Shown one piece after another: positions 1 to 11,627 of a DNA stretch of 64,000 bases (position 1 is its first letter; each line of letters begins with the position of its first letter). Origin of the DNA: Clarireedia homoeocarpa (Eukaryota > Ascomycota > Leotiomycetes > Helotiales > Rutstroemiaceae); contig LNKV01000002.1 in NCBI GenBank assembly GCA_001465935.1, forward strand, positions 496,001-560,000. Direction: 5' to 3'. Position numbers and translations under genes: made by a program. The notes beneath the pieces were generated by a model that saw nothing but the letters and a program-made list of their open reading frames with translations, searched no databases and was not told the DNA's origin.

Positions 1-250
1 GGCAGCCAACCAAGTTTCAGTGATACGACCTGACTAGGTATATCTTAGCGTTTTATTCCTTTCTACCAAGTCAACTGTCCTTGCGTTTCTCTGATTGGAT
101 ACGGCCCCCCGCTGAGTAGGTAATGTTTCCAATCATCGGACTAAACCCCAAAAGAGATTATTCCTTACCACCGTTTATGATGCCGTCGCAAGGATGTGGC
201 GTGGCGATGAGGGTGATGCAAGCCTCCTTGGGACAAGAAACTTCTGCACG

Positions 251-290
251 CGCAGCAGACTGTAGCAGACTGTAGCAGACTGTAGCAGAC
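251..290. repeat. 10-bp tandem repeat, four units
   Basis: The unit TGTAGCAGAC is repeated three times perfectly at 261-290, with a first unit at 251-260 that differs in its first bases. It lies in non-coding DNA. Confidence 0.9.
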
Positions 291-1268
291 TGTCTACTAG
301 CACGGCACCCGGCACCCACGCAGACACGCACCCGCACGTAAGTTTGTGAGGTAATCCTATCATTGCCTTGCGTACGGTCTGATTCGCTCGAGTTCATGGG
401 CTGTGACGGGACTAGAGCTTCTTGTCATGCTCGGAAGGATCAACTGGGATCAACTGGGGCTGTACTGACAGGTACATAAGCATCCAAACTCCATCGCCAT
501 GGCTATCGAAGGTTTAGGGTGCCAGAATGTGCACAATGCCTCATTTTCATTCTTGTGTTGCACCACGAATGCGAAATATGTCACTTCTTCCTTCACACAA
601 AATCGGCTCGAACCACACATATATAGAAGCACATAAGGTTACGCCATCGACAGCCTCACGCGTTTGCTCAATATAAAACTTAACACTTCCTTGGGGTGTG
701 AGACCTACCTTTCCAAATCACCTGAAGAGTCGAATCTATGTTGGAACCTGGACAGTTGAGCACCATGGAAATTGATTCAAAGTCAGTCAGCCTGAACAAC
801 TGGAACAACCACCTATCGTGAAGAAAAACCCCTGACCCTACGAGATACTTACCATCCTTTTACAATCCCATATCCCGATACAACAGTAACCACACCTTTC
901 TAAAGGCATGTCTTCCGGCTCACTTTATTTTTATTTATTTATTTTTTTTTTTAATTTTTTTTTTATTTCTTTGGTTTTGTGGTATTGGTTCAAGCCTCAG
1001 CTTCCGCCACGGCGCACTATGGGGCCACCCGTCTTTGCAGCCATACGAAAAGTCTCCTGCCAGATGCTCTGCCACACAAACCACCAAACCCCCACATGAG
1101 CCTAACCAAGCGACCGCGGCCGAACATCCTGAAGTCGGAGTAGCAAGCTAATAGCCTTTTTCTATTCCTGAGACGCCTTTTACGAGAGGAAAGGACACCA
1201 ACACACAAGACCCGGTCGACAGAGGCCAGTGAAATGAGCGACCATTCGGCGGGCTGCAAGTGGATTTT

Positions 1269-1348
1269 GGTGGATGGTGGATGGTGGATGGTGGATGGTG
1301 GATGGTGGTTGGTGGTTGGTGGTTGGTGGTTGGTGGTTGGTGGTTGGT
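1269..1348. repeat. 7-bp microsatellite (GGATGGT then GGTTGGT)
   Basis: About five GGATGGT units are followed by about six GGTTGGT units, so a single base change has spread through half of the array. The G-rich strand is the plus strand. Non-coding. Confidence 0.9.
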
Positions 1349-1872
1349 GATTTATAGTTAATTCTTACAGAACGGTACTGAGTCTGGGCGTATGTACCCT
1401 ACGGAAGTCGCGAACCCAAGCCGTTCATAGGTATGGAAGGGGGTTTTCATAATTCGTGCAACACCAGGGTTTATTCTGCCATGCTGGCTAAACTACGTAT
1501 AGTAGTAACTACTTGCTGCTTTAATCTAGAGCGTGAGCTGCTTTTCTTGCTAATACGTTACGATACCTATCAGGAGTCGAATCAGCAAATTGTGAAATCA
1601 AAGCAGCGACAGCTTTTCTCACCGCCCCCCCTTCCGTACAGTAGTAAATTTAGTGATGGCCTGCTCCATCGCCATCCATGAATCCGGTCGGGATATTTAA
1701 TTGGGTCATGAATCATTTTTGGCTTTTCCTTGGTAAGCGGCTGTTGCCCGCAGAACAGTGCAACGCACGCCGCCGCAATCTAATCCCTGGAAATAGCGGA
1801 GAAGAGGAAAGCCCCAAATGGAGCACGATGGTTGATTGTTGTCATTATCCAAAGTCTCTTTTTCGTCAAAGC

Positions 1873-1914
1873 TACTGCCTGATGCGGACTAAGTACTGCC
1901 TGATGCGGACTAGA
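1873..1914. repeat. 21-bp direct duplication
   Basis: The segment beginning TACTGCCTGATGCGGACTA occurs twice back to back with a period of 21 bp. It sits in a gene-free region and no coding role is visible. Confidence 0.9.
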
Positions 1915-3373
1915 ATGGGGGATCATTGGGATGGGCTTTTTTATTTTCCCCTTCATTCTTCCGTGAACATCCATTAATCGCAGTCCCATTTCATCGGCAG
2001 TGCGAACGAAATATTTAGTAACTTTAGCTTTAGGAGGAGGCGCCTTGTAATTTGCGTCTCTTCCTCTCGCGCTATCTCGGGCCAACTGATGTGATGACAC
2101 CTGGAACAAAGATTCAAGACCATGTCACCAGAATAGTTGTACAGTAGTTCTTATCCCAACATAACACGCTCTTTTCCACAATCTCGATGCACCGTCACCC
2201 GGAACAGAGAAGGATTCCCTTCGGCTATCAAGCCTTACTTACCTTACTTACCTTAGCGGCTATGAACAACAATGCGTCGTCCGAGGGTGGGCTTCCGTGA
2301 TTCTCACCATCTGGCGTGCAAGCGACTCGAAGCTCCGAAGAGCGAAAACAGCACGCCCAGATTCGAGGGGAATAGGACAACTGCGTGTTCATCCAAGTTA
2401 GAGATACCCTAGAGTCAGTCCATTTGTTCTTCTTCTCTCTTTTCCGCCAGCCAACCGCGCGGTGACTTTACTGCATAAGGCACTAGCTGCGTGTGAGATG
2501 GTTAAGTACCTACCTGTAAAACATTCACTTAAGGGGTCAGCGTCCTTTTTCTCCACTTGATCTGATCTTTTTAGCCCCGGAAAGTACGCAGTATCCAAGC
2601 TCGTTTGTGTCGTAGATAAAAAAAAAAGGGGTCTAAAACAGGTTAAGAATAAGCAATTCATTCAGGAAGGTGCTACTTGTAACAGACTAGCACGCCCTAA
2701 ATAAAAAAAGCTCATCCGCCTAGCTATTTTGATTATTCATATCCATGTTCATCTGTGGGTCCACGCTAAAAGAAAGGTTCTGTGATACTAGCGTGACTAG
2801 CCTGACTAGCGCTGGGTAAGGGGACTTGATGGAGATTGGGTAAGTCCAAAACGAAGCGTTGTCCCCCCGTCATCAATTTTCTCGTCTCCTGCTTCAGCCC
2901 GTAGCTATTTCCCATTCCTTCTCTGAGCGCGAATTGCCGGAAAAGCAAGACGGAAACAATTCTTCACCTCGAATTGTACCTGCATCAACCATCCTCAACA
3001 GATAATCGATGATTCTCCGTTTGCGATCCATAGCGAGCTACGAATCATCCGCTTGATTTAGATATTTTTATATCCTCGTTCTTCAGCTAAAGTCACCGTT
3101 TTTTTGATCCTTGTACGCCACAACAAGTTGGACAAAATACTCGGTCGCATCTCTGCCAGCACGAAGCTCTTCACCCCGAGCTCTCTTAAAGGCATCTGAA
3201 GTTTTCGAAATAGTGATAATTGGTGAATTTTGTTGGAAACTACAATTGTTCTTCTTCGCCTTTGACTGAGAGGGAAGGTCGTTTCGCCAGAGCCATTCGA
3301 GTCGAAGTGGTTGGGCGCGTAATCGCCAGCGCACAATAGAACTCGAAATTCTGGTCGCATGTCCTAGTTCGTG

Positions 3374-6300
3374 ATGGCCGCACATCATCCTTCTCCTCCA
3401 GCAGGCATGCAATTGCATCATGCGGCTCCAAATGGGCCTGCTCCACCGATGCCTCCTCAACAAGCACAATATTTGGCTGCTCCAGCGAACCCAATGCAAC
3501 AGGTGGTCGCCATGAATGAGCAAGTATGGCTTCAAATTGGTAAGCCGCACTTTTTCTCTGGATGCGAGTGACTTTACTAAAACGCACTATAGGTAGTTTG
3601 GCCGAACTTCTCGGGAATCTAGATGAGGCTATGACTGCATACGAACATGCACTTCGCGCGAATCCAAGATCCATACCGGCGATGAACGCCATAAGTTCAA
3701 TCCTTCGAGCGCAAGAACATTTCCAGAGAGCTGTTGAGTATCTTCAAAATATCCTCAAGCTCGATCAAAACAATGGGGACGTGTGGGGCAGTCTTGGTAG
3801 GTGGTTTTGAGTGATATACTTTGGTTCCATTTCTGACAGATACTAGGTCACTGTTTCCTGATGATGGATGATCTTCAACAAGCCTATTCAGCCTATCAGC
3901 AGGCACTTTATCATCTTAGAGACCCTAAGGTTAGTCAAGCTATATACTGGTCGCATCGAGAAACAAGCTAAAAAAAAATGACTGCTCCAGGAACCAAAAC
4001 TTTGGTACGGTATTGGAATACTCTATGATAGATATGGGTCCCTCGAACACGCCGAAGAGGCATTTTCACAAGTGATGCGCATGCAACCAGATTTTGAGAA
4101 GGCCAACGAGATTTACTTCCGCTTGGGTATAATTTACAAACAACAACAGAAATACGCGCAGAGTTTAGAAGTAAGTCGTTCATCTGAAAGTCTCGAGTGC
4201 TTGTTCTGACGATTTGCAGTGTTTCCGATATATTGTCACTGTACCACCAACTCCGTTGACTGAAGAAGACATTTGGTTCCAGATTGGACATGTTCACGAA
4301 CAACAAAAAGACGTGAGTTTTGATCTTATGGTTTCATTGGTTATGCCTAACACCATTTCTGTAGTACGATAATGCCAAAAATGCATACAGGCGTGTGCTC
4401 GATCGAGATCCAAACCATGCAAAGGTCCTTCAGCAACTTGGATGGTTGCATCACCAACAAAGTAACAGCTTTTCAAGCCAAGAAGCAGCCATTGAGTACC
4501 TCGAGAAATCTGTTTCTTCAGGTAAGACTCGTTAAATACGATTAGTCTCACATTTCACACGCTAACACGTGGCAGATCAAAGCGATGCACAGAGTTGGTA
4601 CCTCCTCGGTCGGTGCTACATGTCACAACAGAAGTACCCCAAGGCATACGAGGCCTATCAGCAAGCTGTTTATCGAGACGGACGGAATCCCACTTTCTGG
4701 TGCTCGATTGGCGTTTTGTACTACCAGATTAACCAGTACCGAGATGCGCTCGATGCATACTCCCGCGCTATACGCCTGAACCCGTACATCTCCGAGGTCT
4801 GGTACGACTTGGGTACTTTGGTGAGTTTGCTTCATCCACAGCCGATATCCGTTTGAGACATTTGTTGATCAGCTGCATAGTACGAATCTTGTAACAATCA
4901 AATTACCGATGCTTTGGATGCTTATCAGCGTGCCGCCGAGCTTGACCCTACTAATGTTCACATCAAGGCTCGTCTACAATTACTTCGTAGCGGTCAAAGT
5001 AATGGCATGGGAGGCAACGCCGTTCCATTGCCTCAAGATGTTCACCCACAAGCTTATCAACCCAGTGGTACAGTAGGCCCGCCAGGACCTCAATGGGGAA
5101 CTTCAGCGCCTCAAGTGCAAGCCCAGGGTCCCGCTGGACCAGGAAATATTTGGGGAAGCAGACTTGCTGAGATAAACCCACCTCCTCAACCATCTAATCC
5201 ATACGAGCAACGAAATACCGAGCGCGGACCAATCCCACCCCCACCACGCGTGCCAAGCCCTAGACAAGACCAGCAAATGCGACCGTACCCTGGTACCGAA
5301 CCGCGCCAGGCACCACCACCACCACCACCAGCAGCTCGGCGCTCACCTCCACGTGATATCCGCGATCCTCGCGACCCAAGGGATCCTAGAGATGCTAGAG
5401 ACCCGAGAGATCCAAGAGACCCCCGCGACGCAAGGGATCCTCGTGATCCTCGCGAACGTGACCCACGCGATCCTCGTGACCCTCGTGATCCTCGCGAACG
5501 TGACCCACGCGATCCTCGTGACCCTCGTGATTCTCGAGATCCTCGTGACCCAAGAGATCCTCGTGATCCCCGTGATCCCCGTGATCCCCGTGATCCCCGT
5601 GATCCTCGTGATCCTCGCGACCCTCGCGAACATCATCCTTTGGGTCCTTATCCATCTGCTGGACCTGGCGGACCAAGCTCTGGTCTTCCACAGCCCCCTA
5701 CTCCGGCAGCACAGCCTCAAGGTCCCCCATCACAACCACAGCGGATTGCTAACCCGAACTATGTTCCTGGACCTTCTGGACCTCCTTCCGTTCTTCCTCC
5801 GGCTTCAAATGGTATAAATGGTACCGGCTCGGGTCCTTTACCTCCATTCGGACGTGGCAATAGTCCTAGGACTGAAATCCGACCATTGATGGGTGGTAGC
5901 ATTGCTTCTCCAAAGTCCGGCTACCCTCACCAACAGTATTCCCACCACCCAGATGTCTCTGAAAGAAGTGGTATTGAAGGCGGAGCTCCCGCGCCTGCTT
6001 CAGCTTTGGTGGCCGCTGAAGCCGCAGTTGCTGATCGAATCGACACCCGACCTCCATCCGTCGGCCCAAAACGTATGCGTGAATGGGAAGATGAGCCATC
6101 AGTAAAGAAGCCAGCTTCAGAAGAAAATCGTGCTCGTATGGAAGATGTTCATCACAGACGGCCGTCAACTCCCCCTCACGAACAGTTCCGCAGGAGCTCA
6201 TCTGAAGCTCGTCGTGCCGAAGACCAAAGAAGGATTGAAGAGCAGAGACGTGTTGAGGATCAAAGAAGGGTCGATGATCAACGAAGGGCAGAGGAACAAC

Positions 6301-6755
6301 GTCGCGCAAACGAAAATTACCATCCTTCCGAAGCTGCGCATCACCCACCTCCTCATGGCATGCAAAGCCACCTTCCTCCAATGCAACAAGGTCCTCCACC
6401 TCCTCATGTCTACGAACCACCACCTCAGCAAGCTCAACCAATTAAAGAAAACCCCGCAGATGAACGGGACCACCATCCGCCACAACAACCTCCCCAACCT
6501 CCCCGAATGGAACAACCTCCACCACCACAGCCTGCACCAATTAGCGAACCTGAACGCGCAGCACGCAAAATGGACGTCGATGAAGACTACGATGATGAGG
6601 GCGAGGAGGACAAGAAGGGCAGTATTATCTCTGCTCAAGGCTCTGCACCGCCGTCTGCTACAGGGGATGCGAAAACCACTAGTCCGACTGGTGTTAATGG
6701 GCATGCTGCGAATGGACTACCTAATGGCCAGCCAAAGGTTGAATCGACTGTTTAA
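3374..6755 (+). CDS. CYC8: CYC8/SSN6 TPR transcriptional corepressor
   Basis: Eight exons join to about 1000 residues: 3374-3539, 3593-3796, 3847-3929, 3991-4170, 4220-4312, 4365-4521, 4576-4820, 4881-6755. The ATG at 3374 is the first in frame. The N-terminal ~400 residues are tandem TPRs closely matching Cyc8/Ssn6, including the conserved stretches EKANEIYFRLGIIYK and FWCSIGVLYYQ. The family pairs with Tup1 in the nucleus as a general corepressor recruited by sequence-specific repressors, including those of glucose repression. The C-terminal ~600 residues are low complexity: Pro/Gln-rich segments, an RDP repeat at about residues 534-626, and an Arg/Glu-rich segment with repeated EEQRR/DDQRR-like units at about 820-855. 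The tail after the TPRs is expected to be disordered. Identification is very secure from the TPR block. Confidence 0.97.
5353..5634 (+). repeat. In-frame RDP (Arg-Asp-Pro) coding repeat in CYC8
   Basis: A 9-bp period encodes roughly thirty Arg-Asp-Pro tripeptides, with occasional RDA, RDS and RER variants, at about residues 534-626. Synonymous codons vary (GATCCT, GACCCT, GATCCC, CGTGAT, CGCGAC), so most of the tract is old at the DNA level. The 5570-5605 part (GATCCCCGT units) is nearly perfect and looks recently expanded. Confidence 0.9.
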
Positions 6756-7913
6756 ATTTAAAAAGATATCTTTATTTTCTCTTTCCCTTCCCTTCCCGTC
6801 ATTTAGGTTTATATCATGATAGGAGAGGAAAAAGAGGCATCTTTCGTTTCTTTTGTCGATTATCGAATCTTTTCTTTGGTGGTGGCGGTGGCAGCGGGGA
6901 TTGAAAGTGGGAAAGGGTGAGTTGACGGAAGAGTGATTTTACCTATTTTCTTTTTTTATTTCGCTTTCTGTTTATGACTTGACTTGGAATCGATTTGCGT
7001 GGTTATTTGTGGGCACGGGTGATATGGTATGGATCGGGTGGACATATATCAAGATTTTTGCAGGGTTCCGTTTCGGGGCATATCAGGGAGAAATTAAAAT
7101 ACCCTTGGGGATTTTCCTTTTGATTGGCCCTGGTGGATTTGGGGTATGGCTGCGAGGGATGCAATACTGTGTGGATATAGTAAATGTGTTTGTAGTTTCT
7201 TGGTTATGAGGAAGATGGGAAGGGAGGGAGGGAGGGAGAAGAACGGATGGATGAACGAACGGATGGATGGATGAATGAATGGAAAAGAGAAACAGGGGAA
7301 GCAGAGAAAAAAAACCAAAGCAAAGTAAATTAAAGTAAAATACAGCAACGTAGTATGTATAGTGAATGGGTGAGCAAGCAGAGATTTAGTTGAATGGAAT
7401 GAGATAAGATGAGATGATTTGAAGAGGTCTCGAGAAAAAGATGTAATGTAATGTGATACAATGCGATATCCTTACATATCTGGAGCGGATGAATCTTATT
7501 CTATGTATCTACCTACCTACCTGCCTATATACCTTAAATGCACCACCACAAATACTTAGAATTTGCAACATGCAGACAAGAACATCACAAGAGTATTTTC
7601 TCACGCCATTCAAATGTGGATGAGCATATGTTATCGATTCTCATTCTCAAATAGCTAACAGTTAAGAGCGACCGCAGAGATATTTTTTCATTTTTCATAA
7701 AAGCAAAGATGTTCCTTTTGTCCCGACCAGAAAATGCCAGCCCGGTCGCTGTCATGTCCGCCCAGATTCAACACCGGAACAGTTCATCTAATCCTAAACT
7801 CCCTAATCATATGACCATCAGTGTCAAAGACACCAATCGTTCAGAACCATCCCTTCATATACGGCGAGGACTGGCTTTTCAGAGAGGGAGAGAGAGGAGT
7901 AGAAGTTCCCTAT
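6756..7913. other. Convergent 3' region between CYC8 and the zinc-knuckle gene
   Basis: This 1.16 kb lies between two convergent genes and should hold both 3' UTRs. It has T-rich stretches just after the CYC8 stop and short GGATGGAT, GATGAGAT and TACC simple runs. I see no gene in it. Confidence 0.6.
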
Positions 7914-9905
7914 TTACCAGCCAGTGGTGGCTTCTGCTCCGCCGCCCCAATTATCATTGGCCTCAGCCATATTTTCATCACCACCGTAGCCATTTGCATC
8001 GCCATTACCATCGCCATCGGCGTCAGCCCCACCATTGACCCCCCCGCCATAGCTGTCGGCAGGCTCGTCCTCGGCAATCGGCTCCTTGCAGCGAACCTTT
8101 GTGTGACCCACTATAAGATATTGTCAGTAGTGTTCATTATTTGTAAATCAAGAAAACGGGAGCTTGGAAAAACTTACTCTGCTTGCAATTTTGACACTGG
8201 ACACGGGAATAGTCCCTAGGTTTAGGGCATTCTTTGCCGGTATGGCCCTATATGTCAATTAGTATGATTTGAATGTGGATTAGAATTCAAGATTGAACTT
8301 ACTTCAGCGTCACAATTGCGACAGATCATCACACGCTCATTGGTGCAGTCCTTGGCTGAAATTTCTTGTCAGTGACTGAGCAACACGTAGAGTGAAATTA
8401 GCCCTACCTCTGTGTCCTGGTTGATTACAGTTGCGGCACAAACCGCCATCTCCACCACCACCTTGAGGACAGTCGCGCGAGAAGTGGCCGACTAGAGTAA
8501 TTCCGTCAGTGATATCCTAAAAACCGAAGGGAATCAGGTAGCATACTCTCATTGCAATTCTTGCATTCAACACCCTCGGCGGAACGGGGCTCAGGACCTA
8601 AAGCCATGTATTAGCCTTGAGTCACCACAGTTTATGCCAAGTCTACTTACACTCCTTAGAAGAATGGCCGGACTTCTTGCAGTTACGACAGGCAAACTTG
8701 TCAACTCTGGGGGTTGGGCCTAAGAGTTTTCAACAACTATTATGATCAGCTTTAAAATGGGCTACTACTCACAGTCACGAACTCGATGTCCACTATATCG
8801 CATTGTCAGTACTGCTGTCAGCACGATACTTGAAAAGATAACTCACATCTCGTTACAGTTGTAGCACTGAACAACAACACGCTCACTCTCATTTGCCACT
8901 TCACTGCAACGCTTGGAAATGTGCCCAAGCTCGCCGCAACGGGAGCATAAAGGAACACCGCGATCAACCGCTTCACCGGCATTAGCAAGACGCTCGAGAT
9001 TCTCTTCCGGGCTGGCTGGCCAGGCATCCTTCTCCTTTGGACGTGAGTGCTTAGGTGACTTCCTGTATGAAACAGTGTATTGCCGGTCCAGGTTACCTTG
9101 CAGGTCCATATTGGTAAAGGTGGGCGCAAGTTCCTTCTCAATCGCGATGAGGTATATTGGAATGTTTTGAGCTCGAAAGGCACTTTCCAATTGAACATAT
9201 GTTGCGTCTGGAGAAGCTTTAATGTACTTCATGAGCTCGTCTTTCAAGTCATCGAAGTCCGAGTCATCGTCCTTGGATGCCTTGATGAGATTGGCCCAAG
9301 CAACCTCCGCAGCCACATCTTCAATGTCATTGCGTTCGATCTTCCTTGGATTCTTGCACTCTAGGATTGAGTGGCCTTCGACGCCGTATTAGTACCAGTA
9401 TGCCGAAACCTCTGTAGTGTAAGTACGTACCTTCTTCTTTGCAATTGTTGCAAAGCTTTGGCGGAGCCGTCGGGCACTCAGAAGCACGGTGACCCTGTTG
9501 CTCGCATAAACGGCAAGTACCAGTGAATTCTCGAACGACTGAAGGGTTGGTACATTCGGATTTCATGTGCCTGCATGCTCGTTAGCTAAGTCAAACATGA
9601 TGGATCTCACCACATACCCTTCTTCACCGCAATTATAGCATGGTCGAGATTTTGGAGGTTCCGGACTCTCGGCTTTTGAATGACTACGAGCTCCAAGTCA
9701 GTAAAACCCACAAAAGTAAAGACTGGAAGTCCTACCCTTCTCCAGCATTGAAATCGCTTTCCGCAGTTTCCCCGCCAGCACCTCCGTCGTTCCATTCAAC
9801 TCCTTCACCTGCTGCTGCCACGGGAGTACCCCAATCATCTCCACCAGTCGAAGCTACTGCTGCCCCATTACCCCAGTCGCCACCACCACCTGTGTTCCAA
9901 GACAT
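7914..9905 (-). CDS. Ten-knuckle CCHC zinc-knuckle nucleic-acid-binding protein
   Basis: Ten exons run from ATG at 9905 to TAA at 7914. I count ten CX2CX4HX4C knuckles. Three come first (e.g. CYNCGEEGHMKSEC), then a region of ~110 residues with no zinc ligands (starts near DVAAEVAWANLIKASKDDDS), then seven more. The N-terminus is Gly/Trp-rich (GGGGDWGNG) and the C-terminus is acidic and Gly/Asn-rich (ADADGDGNGDANGYGGDEN). CCHC proteins of the Byr3/Gis2/CNBP type bind single-stranded RNA or DNA; this one is larger and has the extra middle domain, so I do not equate it with GIS2. Introns fall repeatedly inside knuckles, and one exon (8773-8792) is only 20 nt. The whole frame is continuous after splicing. 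Confidence 0.9.
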
Positions 9906-10483
9906 CTTGATGGAAGGGTGAAAGTTCGTTACTTGGGTTTCTGTGATTGTAACTTGTCAGTCTTTAATTAAAATGTTTGTGAGATAAATTTCCAAATGTG
10001 AAGATATTCAACAACTGCAGAGGCAAACCAACTTGGTTGTGCGAAAGCCGAGATTTAGAACTACTTTCAACTTTAGGAAGACTAAAGGTGGTATAGTGTT
10101 CTTGAGCCACACTCGAGATACAAAAAGGCCTTTGGAGATTCGAAAAGGGTGTGTGATGGAATAGAGGAAGAGGTTGTGTGGGAAATAAATTGCTGCTCAT
10201 ATAGACGTGAGGAGAGATGAAAAGAGTGAATAACATTGTTCCAAAAGCGGGTTACGGCCCACCGATAGTAACGAAAATGCGTTAATTAAGGTGATTGGAG
10301 AAACAAGACAAAATAACAAAATGGGTTGAGTAAGGTGTTGATATCGAAGAAGGATGGACGCGTAGAGAATGAGTAAAACCAGGCATAGGTAGAAGTAGAT
10401 GGAGTTACTTACAGATTTTGGTCGCGGTATCGAAAGAGAAGATGGCAAATGATGCAATGATGTTGATTCTGGGGGAAGAGTGG

Positions 10484-10522
10484 TCGTATAGTCGTATAGT
10501 CGTATAGTCGTATAGTCGAATA
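10484..10522. repeat. 9-bp tandem repeat (TCGTATAGT)
   Basis: Four to five near-perfect copies of a 9-bp unit occur upstream of the zinc-knuckle gene. Non-coding. Confidence 0.9.
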
Positions 10523-10785
10523 TTCTTTCGTGGGTAAAGAGGTTGGAATAGTTTGTTCAACTTGTTGTGGGAGAAAAGAGGAAGAAGGAGGAGGAGAGAG
10601 ACTTTACTTGGAAGAAAAGCAAAACGGCAGGAACGACAACAAGCGAGATATTCACCCGTCAGGAAGCCCAAGGAAAGACTTACGGTTGTTGAACATATAT
10701 ATCTGTTTGAAGGCGAAGGACATTGTACAGGATCAGGATGGGAAGTGGTCCGATGCCGAGATGAAGTGAATATCTCACCGTCTGT

Positions 10786-10860
10786 GTCTCTGTCTCTGCC
10801 TCTGCCTCTGCCTCTGCCTCTGCCTCTGTCTCCGTCTCCGTCTCCGTCTCCGTCTCTTGT
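10786..10860. repeat. 6-bp microsatellite (CTCTGC / CTCCGT)
   Basis: A pyrimidine-rich hexanucleotide run begins with CTCTGT/CTCTGC units and changes to CTCCGT units. The plus strand is nearly purine-free. Confidence 0.92.
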
Positions 10861-10957
10861 AATGGTCCAGTGAAGTTGAGAGGAGCCCAAATGTAAATAG
10901 AGATGGCTCCATTGGCCATACAAGTGAGAAGCAAAAAAGCTTCTCTGTCTCTATTAT

Positions 10958-11085
10958 GAAAGCTCCTTGTCTTTCTGCAGTTCTACGCCATGTCTTTCTG
11001 CAGTTATACTCCATGTCTTTCTGCAGTTCTACTCCATGTCTTTATACACTTCTACTCCATGTCTTTATACACTTCTACTCCATGG
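10958..11085. repeat. 23-bp minisatellite, about five units
   Basis: The unit TTCTACTCCATGTCTTT followed by CTGCAG or ATACAC recurs at 10981, 11004, 11027, 11050 and 11073, with a partial unit before. The terminal 6 bp switches from CTGCAG (first three units) to ATACAC (last two), so two unit variants are ordered in blocks. Confidence 0.92.
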
Positions 11086-11207
11086 CCATAACATCATAAC
11101 ATGCAGGATGAATTTGACAAAGAGATGTTGACCTGCTCTGGTGCTAATTTATTTGTAAGCAACATTACATAAGCTACAGTACCACCCCCTTCTGACCCCA
11201 ATTGAGT

Positions 11208-11253
11208 AATTCTATTGGTTGACACTCTTCAATTCTATTGGTTGACACTCTTC
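11208..11253 (+). promoter_or_regulatory. Perfect 23-bp duplication carrying a reverse CCAAT box
   Basis: Positions 11208-11230 and 11231-11253 are identical, and each contains ATTGGT, the reverse complement of a CCAAT box. They lie about 375-420 bp upstream of the aldo/keto reductase start. In fungi CCAAT is bound by the Hap complex. The duplication is seen directly; regulatory use is inferred. Confidence 0.5.
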
Positions 11254-11627
11254 GACACGGGAAGCTGCTCTACTCGAGTCGACCCGAGTCTATGCGATAA
11301 AGCTAACCTTGCCATTGTGGGCTTCCATTGCCCCGCTTTGAACCGACCCCGCTATATGGCGACATTTCCCTTGGATGTGAATGCACTCTTGCTCTCTACT
11401 TCTCTTCTGCAATCGCTTTTCTTGACATACGCAGGTACTTTTTTTATGCAGTTGCGAGACTAAGACACAGTACTGGGAAAATTTTATTCCGGAGCTTCTT
11501 TTTCTTCCAGTCTCCCTTCTTTTTGCTCTCTCTTATTCCCATTCCCATTCCCATTCCTATTTCCGTTCCTGTTCTCATCCATATATCTATTTCCATTCTC
11601 GCCCCCCCGAATCCAACGACATTCACA

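Larger units (their letters stand above)
1..3373. other. Long gene-free region upstream of CYC8
   Basis: No reading frame here resembles a known protein, and the short frames on both strands lack family signatures. The region holds simple repeats: a 10-bp tandem at 251-290, a T-rich tract near 925-966, a 7-bp GGATGGT/GGTTGGT run at about 1269-1348, and a 21-bp duplication at 1873-1914. The last several hundred bases are probably promoter and 5' leader of the CYC8 ortholog, whose coding start is at 3374. Confidence 0.6.
9906..11627. other. Divergent intergenic region rich in tandem repeats
   Basis: This 1.7 kb separates the zinc-knuckle gene (-) from the aldo/keto reductase gene (+) and must contain both promoters. 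No gene is visible. It carries four tandem repeats of different unit length (10484-10522, 10786-10860, 10958-11085, 11208-11253), an unusual density. Short frames in it arise from the repeats. Confidence 0.65.

Noticed and set aside
3058..3692. Overlapping minus-strand frames at the 5' end of CYC8
   Set aside because: They oppose the first CYC8 exons and lack any family match, while the plus-strand exons match TPR sequence.
5343..5817. Long frames on both strands across the RDP repeat of CYC8
   Set aside because: A 9-bp repeat keeps several frames open. The translations (ILVIPVIP-like and DHGDHGD-like) are periodic shadows of the RDP coding frame.
10553..11014. Frames rich in PLPLPL or ETETET in the 10.6-11 kb region
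   Set aside because: They are read directly from the hexanucleotide microsatellite and lack splice structure or family similarity.
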